A program made the translations under genes and the position numbers. A stretch of DNA of 64,000 nt from Proteiniborus sp. DW1 (GTDB lineage: Bacteria; Bacillota; Clostridia; Tissierellales; Proteiniboraceae). The notes below the pieces were generated by a model. It had not been told where the DNA came from. It saw only the letters and a list, made by a program, of their open reading frames with translations, and made no database searches. The number at the start of each line of letters is the position of its first letter. Positions within the stretch are counted from its first letter, which is position 1. The stretch lies in contig NZ_FMDO01000007.1 of the NCBI RefSeq assembly GCF_900095305.1, positions 1 through 64,000 on the forward strand. Reading direction: 5' to 3'. Below are positions 54,806 through 62,883 of the stretch, piece by piece.

Positions 54806-55813
54806 TTATTTTTCCAATGGATTCTTTATTATCTCCTTAGCTAATAAAGCCTTCTTTGCTTCCTTAGAATTGAAGTTAAGCTTATGGAGCATGTATTTGG
54901 CTAGAAAATAGCCAAATGGTAACCAATTCACATGACTTATTGGGAGCACTTTTGTATTGGCATTAGCCATTTCATCATGTAGTATTTTACGTGACAGTAC
55001 AGGTAAAGTATGATCAAAATATGCATCAATAAATGTTACCTTTTTCATATCAAGTAGATGAGCATATGAAATAGGGTCAATTTTAAATAAAGGATGAATA
55101 TCCTCATTAGTTATTATATCACTATAGGACATTTTTTTTATTTCTGGAAATTGCTCATCATATATGCTATAAAGTGACTTTTTATCATTTAGGCTATATT
55201 TTGCATTATAACCCTTCTCAAACATTTTTCTAGCAAATACAGTAGCAGGTGATTGATGCAATATGCGAGGCATATGTCCGCCAGTTGTCATAAAAAGTAG
55301 ATGATTAATTCTATTATCAATAGTACCAACTATTGTAGATATCATACCACCTAAGCAGTAGCCAGCAATAATATTGTTTTCTTTCCAAGAGCCAGATTGC
55401 TCTAGCATGTCAATGGTACTCAATGTGTCTACAACTCCGTGCTCCCAAAATTGATACATTATATTCATATCAGGATAAAGGTAGCTACGACCACTGACAG
55501 ACTTGTTTTCTACTCTAGTATAATTGCCAGGCAATATTAATACACTTGTACTTACACCAGCGTTGGCTAAGTGAGGACCTAGCCATAATATATATTTAAC
55601 ATTCTTACTGCCTAATCCATGGAGTATGAGAGCAGAAGCTCTAACTTCTTTTTTAGGCTCGAATAAATATAATTCAACATTCTCAGTTCCAGGAGCACAA
55701 TTCCTATATAAAGATTGGAATCTGACATAATTACATCTATAATTCCTTCCCTTAAATATGTATCCAGAAACAGTATCAATTTTTCTTTTAGTATATGAAA
55801 AGTCAATAATCAT
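54806..55813 (-). CDS. Alpha/beta hydrolase family protein
   Basis: The 335-residue protein has an alpha/beta-hydrolase core: SALILHGLGSKNVKYIL near 62-78, nucleophile Cys or Ser region AGYCLGGMISTIVG near 152-165 (Cys where a Ser is usual), and candidate acid and His late (IDAYFDHTLPVLSRK near 267, ISHVNWLPFG near 296). ATG 55813 follows AGAGGGATG. The G-x-C-x-G nucleophile elbow is atypical and would make it a dienelactone-hydrolase-like or inactive member. It pairs with the hydrolase at 53813. Confidence 0.8.
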   Translation of the reverse strand: MIIDFSYTKRKIDTVSGYIFKGRNYRCNYVRFQSLYRNCAPGTENVELYLFEPKKEVRASALILHGLGSKNVKYILWLGPHLANAGVSTSVLILPGNYTRVENKSVSGRSYLYPDMNIMYQFWEHGVVDTLSTIDMLEQSGSWKENNIIAGYCLGGMISTIVGTIDNRINHLLFMTTGGHMPRILHQSPATVFARKMFEKGYNAKYSLNDKKSLYSIYDEQFPEIKKMSYSDIITNEDIHPLFKIDPISYAHLLDMKKVTFIDAYFDHTLPVLSRKILHDEMANANTKVLPISHVNWLPFGYFLAKYMLHKLNFNSKEAKKALLAKEIIKNPLEK

Positions 55814-55849
55814 ATAAAAGCATCCCTCTTCCATACTCCAAACTCTGAG

Positions 55850-56587
55850 CTACTTTCTTGCCACTAATACAGTAGCGAAAGAATTCTCAAAATATTCCTC
55901 TTTACCAAACCCACCATAAACTTCAATCTTATTAAATCCAGCGTTTTTTACTATATTAACTAATGCATCCTTTCTTAGTGGAAATAGTGCTACAGAATTC
56001 TCATATTTATGTGTTTTGTCTTCATTAGTTATATGTATTTCAGTATTAAACAGTATTTTTCCTGATACTTTATCATGAACATAATTTCTTACAAACTCTA
56101 CTCCAGCTTCTTTTCGACTAATTGTAGGTAAGTGATCAATATTAAAATCAAGAATTCTATCATAGTTAATTATTTGGATGACCAATGTACCATTATCATT
56201 TGTTATATCTGATATATCATTAATCAGCTGTCCAATCTCATCTTCACTGTCTAAATGAACTAATGAATTACCTATACAATATATTAAGTCATATTTTTGA
56301 TCAGAGAATAAAGCTTTAATATCCTTCATATTTCCTTGGGTAAAATTAATATTTAAGTTCTCGGCTTTTGCTTTCTTTTTTCCAGCTTTAATCATTTCAC
56401 TATCAAGATCTACTCCATCTACTATATACCCCTTTTTAGCTAGCTCAATTGCATAGTTTCCTGTTCCACAAGCAATATCAAGGATATATTTTCTATCATT
56501 TGCTGATTTTTCTATGAACTCAACTGTAGATGGTGCAGCTGGAAATATAATATCATAATACCTACTAAGCTCTTCATAAAAACCCAT
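55850..56587 (-). CDS. Class I SAM-dependent methyltransferase
   Basis: The 245-residue protein has the SAM-binding motif YILDIACGTGNYAIELAKKG near 35-54, motif II VDGVDLDSEMIKAG near 56-69 and DLIYCIGNSLVHL near 102-114. Substrate residues lie beyond, in a C-terminal extension with HITNEDKTHKYENSVALFPL. ATG 56587 follows GGGAGTGATTTTA. No substrate can be inferred from its position next to two hydrolases. Confidence 0.9.
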   Translation of the reverse strand: MGFYEELSRYYDIIFPAAPSTVEFIEKSANDRKYILDIACGTGNYAIELAKKGYIVDGVDLDSEMIKAGKKKAKAENLNINFTQGNMKDIKALFSDQKYDLIYCIGNSLVHLDSEDEIGQLINDISDITNDNGTLVIQIINYDRILDFNIDHLPTISRKEAGVEFVRNYVHDKVSGKILFNTEIHITNEDKTHKYENSVALFPLRKDALVNIVKNAGFNKIEVYGGFGKEEYFENSFATVLVARK

Positions 56588-56813
56588 TAAAATCACTCCC
56601 ACAAATTGTTATATCATAATAGTATTATACCCATAATAAGTTAGTCAAATTATTTTGTAAAGTTAATGGACAGATTGAAACAGTACAAAGAACTTTTAAA
56701 GTATTGGAACAAGTTCCTTAATTACATGATATAATTTAATATGGCAGGATAATAATATTGATATGACAGTTATTAGGGATAGTTTAATATAATGAGAAAT
56801 ATGGAGTGATTTT

Positions 56814-58220
56814 ATGGGTAAAATATCAGCATTTTACACCTTGCCTCATCCACCTATTGCAATTCATGAGGTAGGTAAGGGAGAAGAGGAGAAAATACAA
56901 AGGACTATTGATGCCTTTAATATAGTGGCAAGGGAAATTGCGCAAATATCACCAGACACTATAATAATAGTCACACCACATGGCCCCTTGTTCAATGATG
57001 CTATTGCATTATCCTACGAGGAAAGTATTAAAGGAGACCTAGGGAGATTTGCAGCTCCACAGGTTAAATTTGATATAAAGTTAGACTTGTCCTTAACTAA
57101 AAAAATAATCCAATATGCGGGAAAAGAGGATATTATATCAGTGCTTATGACTGAGGATATAGCAAAAACCTATGATATGGAGCTTGAACTAGACCATGGT
57201 ACTATAGTGCCTTTGTATTTCATAAATAAAAAATATAAGGATTATAATTTAGTCCACATCACTTATGGTATGTTGTCAAAAATACAGCTATATAAGTTTG
57301 GAATGTGTGTCAAAAAAGCAGTAGAAGATAGTGATGTAAATGCAGTATTTGTTGCAAGTGGAGATTTATCACACATGCTTAAAGAAGATGGTCCCTATGG
57401 TTACAGTCCCTATGGTGAGAAATTTGACAGCGAAATAATATCCTTGCTAAAAGAAGGGGATGTTTCAGGTATATTTAACATGGATAAAACTACTATAGAA
57501 AAAGCTGGAGAGTGTGGCCTTCGTTCATATTATATTATGCTAGGAGCCATGAATGGATGTGAGTTTAAAGGAAATCTCCTATCCTATGAAAATACTTTTG
57601 GAGTAGGATATTCTATTATGAACTTTTTTACTAAGGAGACTAATGTAAACACTTACGAAATCTTGATTGACGAAAATAGGAAAAGAGCCAAGCAAAAAAT
57701 CCAGTCATCTAGCCCATATTTAAGGCTTGCTCGTGAATCACTAACTTATTTCCTAGCTAGTGGTAAACACATGGATATTCCTTCCTATGTAACAGAGGAA
57801 ATGCTGACAGAAAAAAGAGGAGTTTTCGTATCATTGAAAAAAGAAGGACAATTAAGAGGATGTATTGGAACTGTTTTTCCAGCCACTGAGAATGTAGCGA
57901 ATGAGATAATCAGAAATGCTGTAGAAGCAGGACTATATGATCCTAGATTTATAGCTGTGACAGAAGGGGAGCTAGAAGAAATAGATTTTTCTGTAGATGT
58001 GCTTACAGAGCCTGAAAAAGCTACTATGGGAGAGCTAGACCCTAAGAAATACGGAGTAATAGTGAGAAGTAGAGGTAAAACTGGATTGTTGCTTCCTGAT
58101 TTAGATGGGGTAGATACTGTAGAAGAACAGCTAAGTATTGCATTACAAAAGGCTGGTATAGGTAAGAATGAAAAATATACTATTGAAAAATTTGAAGTCA
58201 TTAGATACAGTGAAGTGTAG
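56814..58220 (+). CDS. Memo-AMMECR1 fusion (AmmeMemoRadiSam A and B)
   Basis: The 468-residue protein fuses a Memo-like dioxygenase fold (about 1-275: TLPHPPIAIHEVG near 8-20, VTPHGPLFNDAIAL near 54-67, VASGDLSHMLKEDG near 180) to an AMMECR1 domain (about 300-468: GVFVSLKKEGQLRGCIGTV near 338-356). This set is named with the radical SAM gene that follows 8 bases later. The biochemical role of the trio is not established. Several histidines and aspartates in the Memo part fit a metal site. Confidence 0.93.
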   Translation: MGKISAFYTLPHPPIAIHEVGKGEEEKIQRTIDAFNIVAREIAQISPDTIIIVTPHGPLFNDAIALSYEESIKGDLGRFAAPQVKFDIKLDLSLTKKIIQYAGKEDIISVLMTEDIAKTYDMELELDHGTIVPLYFINKKYKDYNLVHITYGMLSKIQLYKFGMCVKKAVEDSDVNAVFVASGDLSHMLKEDGPYGYSPYGEKFDSEIISLLKEGDVSGIFNMDKTTIEKAGECGLRSYYIMLGAMNGCEFKGNLLSYENTFGVGYSIMNFFTKETNVNTYEILIDENRKRAKQKIQSSSPYLRLARESLTYFLASGKHMDIPSYVTEEMLTEKRGVFVSLKKEGQLRGCIGTVFPATENVANEIIRNAVEAGLYDPRFIAVTEGELEEIDFSVDVLTEPEKATMGELDPKKYGVIVRSRGKTGLLLPDLDGVDTVEEQLSIALQKAGIGKNEKYTIEKFEVIRYSEV

Positions 58221-58228
58221 GTGGTGTT

Positions 58229-59215
58229 TTGTTACGAGAGGCATTATTTTATAAAAAACATGATGATAAGATAAAGTGCTTCCTGTGTCCCCATAATTGC
58301 AATATACCAGAGGGAAAGCATGGACTATGTGGTGTTAGAGTCAATAAGGAGGAAATCTTAAAAACTATAAATTATGGGGAAATAACCTCTATGGCAATAG
58401 ACCCTATAGAAAAAAAGCCACTTTATCATTTCAAACCAGGCGGCAATATATTGTCTGTAGGCAGCTTTGGATGTAACTTTTCCTGTGACTTCTGCCAAAA
58501 TTATTCCATATCCAAGTATAAGCCTGATAGCAAATATATATTGCCTGAAGAGCTAATCCCAATATGCTCAAGTGCTAGTGATAGCATAGGTATAGCCTTC
58601 ACTTATAATGAGCCATCTATATGGTATGAATATGTACTTGATACCTCGAGGCAGCTTAAAGAAAAGCATCCAGACCTAAATGTAGTACTTGTCACTAATG
58701 GTTTTATTGAAGAAGGGCCATTAGTAAAGCTTTTACCATATATAGATGCCATGAATATTGATTTAAAATCCTTCCAAAATGATTATTATAGAAAAACCTG
58801 TGGGGGAGAAAAAGATGCAGTGCTTAAGACTATTGAGAACTCGTACAAGGCATGTCATGTTGAGATAACTACATTACTTGTAAATGGGCTAAATGATTCT
58901 GAAGAGGAAATCAAAGAGATAGCATCTTATTTAGCAGGATTGAATAAGGACATTCCATTACACCTGACTAGATATTTTCCAAGCTATAAAATGGAGGCTC
59001 CACCTACAGACATAAAAACAATGCTAAAAGCTAGGGAAATAGCAGCTGAATATTTAAATTATGTATATTTAGGGAATATACCCAATACAAGTGCTTCCAC
59101 CTATTGTCCTCAATGCAAAACCCTTTTAGTGGAGAGAAGTGGGTATTATACCAAGACATTTTTGGAAGAAGAAAGATGTCCAGAATGTGACTATGAAATA
59201 AATATTGTGTTATAA
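58229..59215 (+). CDS. amrS: AmmeMemoRadiSam system radical SAM enzyme
   Basis: The 328-residue protein has the radical SAM cluster CNFSCDFCQNY near residues 81-91 (C-x3-C-x2-C) and an N-terminal Cys pair (CFLCPHNCNIPEGKHGLC). C-terminal cysteines (CPQCKTLL, CPECDYEINI) probably bind metal. GIAFTYNEPSIWYEY near 116 and CHVEITTLLVNGLND near 208 match the AmmeMemoRadiSam class, related to pyruvate formate-lyase activating enzyme. The TTG start has GTGTAGGTGG upstream. It is coupled to the Memo/AMMECR1 fusion. Confidence 0.92.
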   Translation: MLREALFYKKHDDKIKCFLCPHNCNIPEGKHGLCGVRVNKEEILKTINYGEITSMAIDPIEKKPLYHFKPGGNILSVGSFGCNFSCDFCQNYSISKYKPDSKYILPEELIPICSSASDSIGIAFTYNEPSIWYEYVLDTSRQLKEKHPDLNVVLVTNGFIEEGPLVKLLPYIDAMNIDLKSFQNDYYRKTCGGEKDAVLKTIENSYKACHVEITTLLVNGLNDSEEEIKEIASYLAGLNKDIPLHLTRYFPSYKMEAPPTDIKTMLKAREIAAEYLNYVYLGNIPNTSASTYCPQCKTLLVERSGYYTKTFLEEERCPECDYEINIVL

Positions 59216-59237
59216 AGCAACTTGGAAACTTTTGAAG

Positions 59238-59284
59238 TACACTCTAAATGTTAGGCGTCTATAACATCAGAGTGTATTTTTTTA
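59238..59284 (+). terminator. Terminator after amrS
   Basis: TACACTCT (59238-59245) and AGAGTGTA (59269-59276) form an 8-bp stem, extended by ATGTTA/TAACAT, with a loop of GGCGTC, followed by T8. It ends the Memo/amrS transcript. Confidence 0.85.
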
Positions 59285-59361
59285 GAGTTGCTTTTGAACA
59301 AAATCATGATAAAATAATATAATGTTTAATGTTATAAAAAATAAAGCAGGAGTTGTTTATT

Positions 59362-59961
59362 GTGGGAGCTTATAAACCTAAGAACATAAAAAGAAAAATC
59401 TATATACTTCTAACTAATACAGGCTCTATTCCTACAAAGATTATAAAAGTATATACTAAATCTCCATATAATCACGTGGCTATTTCATTTACTAGAGATT
59501 TAAGAAGGTTTTATAGCTTTGGCAGAAAAAAGTACTATAATCCTTTATTTGGAGGTTTTGTGATTGAAAGCATAGATAGTAAAATATACGACTACTTTAG
59601 TGAAACTACCTGTTCAATTTTTTCTCTTGAGGTAGATTGGCAGGTTTATTATCGTATGAGAAAGGTGGTCAAAGAGTTTGAAAAAGAGAAAGATAAGTAT
59701 GTATACAGCTTTTTAGGACTATTAGGAGTTATTATAAAGATTCCTATTGAAAGAGAGTATTGCTATTTTTGTTCCCAATTTGTTGCTACAGTACTTGAAA
59801 AAAGTGGACTTAATCTATTTAATAAACCACCAGGATTAGTGACTCCAAATGATTTTATGAGGTTGGAGGAGCTTGAGCATATTTACACTGGTAAGCTTTC
59901 TGACTATTCCAAGGAAGGAAGTTTAAGTATGAATTTTATCCCATCTACAAGTGATGTATAA
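59362..59961 (+). CDS. Permuted papain-like (YiiX-type) cysteine hydrolase
   Basis: The 199-residue protein has the YiiX/NlpC-P60-like order of a permuted papain: catalytic His first in SPYNHVAISF near 36-45, and the Cys later in YCYFCSQFVATVLEKSG near 136-152. No signal peptide is seen, but the N-terminus is basic and may bind membranes. GTG 59362 is nine bases after GCAGGAG; the TTG at 59353 touches that site. Family members cleave peptide, ester or acyl bonds. The substrate is unknown. Confidence 0.8.
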   Translation: MGAYKPKNIKRKIYILLTNTGSIPTKIIKVYTKSPYNHVAISFTRDLRRFYSFGRKKYYNPLFGGFVIESIDSKIYDYFSETTCSIFSLEVDWQVYYRMRKVVKEFEKEKDKYVYSFLGLLGVIIKIPIEREYCYFCSQFVATVLEKSGLNLFNKPPGLVTPNDFMRLEELEHIYTGKLSDYSKEGSLSMNFIPSTSDV

Positions 59962-59964
59962 AAG

Positions 59965-59999
59965 CCCATTAGATAGCAAAACTCTATTTAATGGGTTTA
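59965..59999 (+). terminator. Terminator after the papain-like gene
   Basis: CCCATTA (59965-59971) and TAATGGG (59989-59995) form a stem, lengthened by ATAG/CTAT with a bulge, and a TTTAAT tail follows. It is a moderate intrinsic terminator. Confidence 0.7.
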
Positions 60000-60132
60000 A
60001 TATTTGTAAGAAAAATTTAAGAAATTAAATGACCTATTCTTAAATATTCTGCTGTAAAATTGAAATAGATAGAGCTAATATTTAAAAAAATGATATAATG
60101 TAATTGATTTCCAATAGAAGTGAGGGATGAAA

Positions 60133-60825
60133 ATGTGGGAGTACAATGTACTTGTAGTAGATGATGAGGATGAAATAAGGGATGCCATAGAGATATATTT
60201 AAGAAACGAAGGAATTAAAGTTTTCAAGGCAAAGGACGGATTAGATGGACTGATGATATTAGAAGAGGAGGATATACATCTTATACTAATGGATATAATG
60301 ATGCCTAGAATGGATGGGATAAAGGCTACATTTAAAATAAGAGAAAGTAAAAACATACCTATAATCATGCTTTCGGCAAAGTCTGAGGATACTGATAAAA
60401 TACTGGGATTAAACGTAGGTGCAGATGACTATATTACTAAACCCTTTAACCCTATGGAGCTAGTGGCTAGAGTAAAGTCTCAGCTTAGAAGATATATTAA
60501 TCTAGGAAATTATAAGCAAGGCGAAGATGAGATAAATGTAAATGGTCTTATATTAAATAAAAGCACCAAAATGGTAACTGTAGATGGAGAGGAGATTAGG
60601 CTTACTCCTATAGAATACAAGATACTTGAGCTTCTCATGGAAAATAGAGGAAGAGTGTTTTCTATTGAAGAAATATATGAGCGAGTTTGGAAGGAGCCAT
60701 ATTTTAATTCTGACAATACAGTAGCAGTCCATATAAGGAGAATAAGAGAAAAAATAGAAATAAACCCTAAAGAGCCTAAATATTTAAAGGTGGTGTGGGG
60801 GATTGGATACAAAATTGAAAAATAG
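60133..60825 (+). CDS. OmpR/VanR-type response regulator
   Basis: The 230-residue protein has a receiver domain (VLVVDDEDEIRD near 6-17, phospho-acceptor Asp in LILMDIMMPRMDG near 54, LSAKSEDTDKILGLNVGADD near 81-100). A winged-helix DNA-binding domain follows (LTPIEYKILELLMENRGRVF near 158-177, TVAVHIRRIREKIE near 197-210). ATG 60133 is chosen because GAGGG stands 7 bases before it; ATG 60127 abuts the site. Its partner kinase overlaps by 23 bases. Confidence 0.95.
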   Translation: MWEYNVLVVDDEDEIRDAIEIYLRNEGIKVFKAKDGLDGLMILEEEDIHLILMDIMMPRMDGIKATFKIRESKNIPIIMLSAKSEDTDKILGLNVGADDYITKPFNPMELVARVKSQLRRYINLGNYKQGEDEINVNGLILNKSTKMVTVDGEEIRLTPIEYKILELLMENRGRVFSIEEIYERVWKEPYFNSDNTVAVHIRRIREKIEINPKEPKYLKVVWGIGYKIEK

Positions 60826-62389
60826 CAACATAAGCCTCCTTATACTGATCATAGCTGTATATATGCTAGCAATATGTGTACTAACTGTTATTGACATTAA
60901 GGGACACTCGGATTTTCTTACAATGGATCCGAAGGAAGCTTCTATTAAAATGGGTTATGAATTTCAATATTTTAATTCCATAAGGGAAAGAGTTTTTAAG
61001 GAAATAGGAATATTGGTATTTGCCTTAGGAATTAGTATCGGATTAATCTTTATTGGTATAAAACAATATAAAATACATGGGCTTTTAGATAAGCCCTTAA
61101 ATTTATATATAAAGATACCAATAGATATTAGAGCTTTAGGATTTTTAATGTATTTATTTTTTATGCTTGATGTTACTAGGGGAATACATTTCTTTTATCT
61201 GCCCATAGGAATTGACCACGTTATTAAACTTACATTTATAAGTATATATATTTTTTACCTGGTTCTCAACTTATGGGAAGCATATAAGTTCATTACTATT
61301 AGCGACTATCTAATACAAGAGCTTAGAAAGAGTTTCATATATACTACAATAATTATGCTAAGAGATAGCTTCGCAGTTAAATCTGTAGGAGTTAGTATTT
61401 TAATAATAGTGTGGTTAACAGCTTTTACTGGACTTTTCTTTGCAATATTTTTCATTTCATACTATGAAAGTAGCCCATTATTTTTGATATCAGCATTATA
61501 TATGATTTTATATCTAATATTTGTTCCACGTTATGTTATCAAACACGTCAGTCATCTCAATAAAATAATTTTAGGTGCAGAGGAAATTGCATCTGGAAAC
61601 CTTAATCACACCATAGAGGAAAATGGTAATAGTAGTTTATCAAGGCTTGCAAATAGCATAAATAACATGGGTTCTGGCTATAGAAAATCTGTGGAAGAAC
61701 AACTAAAAAGCGAAAGACTCAAGGCAGAACTGATAACAAATGTGTCACATGACCTAAAAACACCTTTGACTTCAATAATTAACTATATTGAGTTATTAAA
61801 AAAGGAAGACATCCCAGGTGAAGCAAAGGACTATGTAGGTGTTCTAGATAGAAAGGCACAAAGGTTAAAGGCTCTAATTGATGATTTGTTTGAAGCATCA
61901 AAAATGGCTAGTGGAACAATTGAGCTTGATATAGAAAAGCTAGATATTGTATCACTTCTAAAACAATCTCTAGGAGAATTTGATGAAAAAATAAAAAGTT
62001 CAGCTCTGGATTTCAAAGTAAATACTCCAGAAAAACCTATATATGTAGAGCTTGATGGAAAAAAGACATGGAGGGTATTCGAAAACCTCATTAGCAATAT
62101 ACTTAAATATTCAATGGCAAATACAAGAGTATATATAGATATATCAGAAAATGATAATAATGTTATTGTTACTATGAAAAACATATCAAATCATGAACTG
62201 GATTTTAATTCAGAGGAATTGTTTGAAAGATTTATTCGTGGTGATAGGTCTAGGAACACAGAAGGCTCTGGGCTAGGTCTAGCCATAGCAAAGAGTATAG
62301 TAGAGCTTCAAGGTGGAAGAATAGATATAGAAATTGATGGAGACTTATTTAAGTCAATAGTGTATTTTAACAAGATGCAATTAAGCTAG
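60803..62389 (+). CDS. HAMP sensor histidine kinase
   Basis: The 528-residue membrane kinase has a hydrophobic N-terminus, then several transmembrane segments (about 12-30, 67-90, 108-125, 140-155, 195-225, 230-245). A HAMP domain near 258-295 (GAEEIASGNLNHTIEENG), HisKA with VSHDLKTPLTSIINY near 315-329, and an ATPase with FENLISNILKYSM and GSGLGLAIAKSI follow. TTG 60803 is inside the end of the regulator gene with GTGGGGG upstream. Multi-pass sensing is typical of envelope stress or peptide sensors; the signal is unknown. A terminator follows. Confidence 0.93.
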   Translation: MDTKLKNSNISLLILIIAVYMLAICVLTVIDIKGHSDFLTMDPKEASIKMGYEFQYFNSIRERVFKEIGILVFALGISIGLIFIGIKQYKIHGLLDKPLNLYIKIPIDIRALGFLMYLFFMLDVTRGIHFFYLPIGIDHVIKLTFISIYIFYLVLNLWEAYKFITISDYLIQELRKSFIYTTIIMLRDSFAVKSVGVSILIIVWLTAFTGLFFAIFFISYYESSPLFLISALYMILYLIFVPRYVIKHVSHLNKIILGAEEIASGNLNHTIEENGNSSLSRLANSINNMGSGYRKSVEEQLKSERLKAELITNVSHDLKTPLTSIINYIELLKKEDIPGEAKDYVGVLDRKAQRLKALIDDLFEASKMASGTIELDIEKLDIVSLLKQSLGEFDEKIKSSALDFKVNTPEKPIYVELDGKKTWRVFENLISNILKYSMANTRVYIDISENDNNVIVTMKNISNHELDFNSEELFERFIRGDRSRNTEGSGLGLAIAKSIVELQGGRIDIEIDGDLFKSIVYFNKMQLS

Positions 62390-62415
62390 GAAATCTATTA
62401 ATTTCCTAGCTTTTT
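62384..62415 (+). terminator. Terminator of the two-component operon
   Basis: AGCTAGGAAAT (62384-62394) pairs perfectly with ATTTCCTAGCT (62401-62411), loop CTATTA, followed by TTTT. It begins within the kinase stop codon region and separates it from flaG. Confidence 0.92.
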
Positions 62416-62448
62416 ATGACTTAACTCAATTTTTTGAATGTATAATAT

Positions 62449-62475
62449 TAAAGTTTTTCCTCAAATTGCCGATAT
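62449..62475 (+). promoter_or_regulatory. Near-perfect sigma-D promoter for flaG-fliD
   Basis: TAAAGTTT (62449-62456), exactly 11 bases, GCCGATAT (62468-62475). This matches the flagellar consensus TAAAGTTT-N11-GCCGATAA at 15 of 16 positions and lies 36 bases upstream of flaG. Confidence 0.93.
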
Positions 62476-62510
62476 TAAATGTAGATAAACTTGATGTGGA
62501 GGGAAAGAGC

Positions 62511-62870
62511 ATGAGAGTAGAGAGTATAAAAACTACTGAAATACAGTTTAGCTCACAGCGTCTAAGTGCAGGGGATAGCATGCAGAGAGAGTTGCAAAAG
62601 AATACAGAAAAAGAGAATACTGAAGCAGTTTCCACAAAAAAATATTCTGAAGAAGACATAAAAACAGCAATAGGAAACGTAAACAAGGCACTAAATCCTT
62701 ATGATAGAAAGCTTGAGTTTTCAATACATGAGGCTACTAATCTAATATCTGTAAAGGTAATAGATACAAACACTGACGAGGTAATTAGAGAAATCCCGCC
62801 TGAAAAAATACTTGATATGGTTGCTAAGCTATGGGAGATGGCAGGTATTATTGTAGATAAGAAAATTTAA
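62511..62870 (+). CDS. flaG: FlaG family protein
   Basis: FlaG influences filament length and sits with fliD. The 119-residue product has a variable polar N-terminus (about 1-50) and the conserved C-terminal FlaG domain: IGNVNKALNPYDRKLEFSIH near 53-72, then LISVKVIDTNTDEVIREIPP, EKILDMVAKLWEMAGIIVDK. ATG 62511 follows GGAGGGAAAGAGC. fliD starts 13 bases later, as in B. subtilis. It is driven by the sigma-D promoter at 62449. Confidence 0.93.
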   Translation: MRVESIKTTEIQFSSQRLSAGDSMQRELQKNTEKENTEAVSTKKYSEEDIKTAIGNVNKALNPYDRKLEFSIHEATNLISVKVIDTNTDEVIREIPPEKILDMVAKLWEMAGIIVDKKI

Positions 62871-62883
62871 GTGAGGTGAAAAT

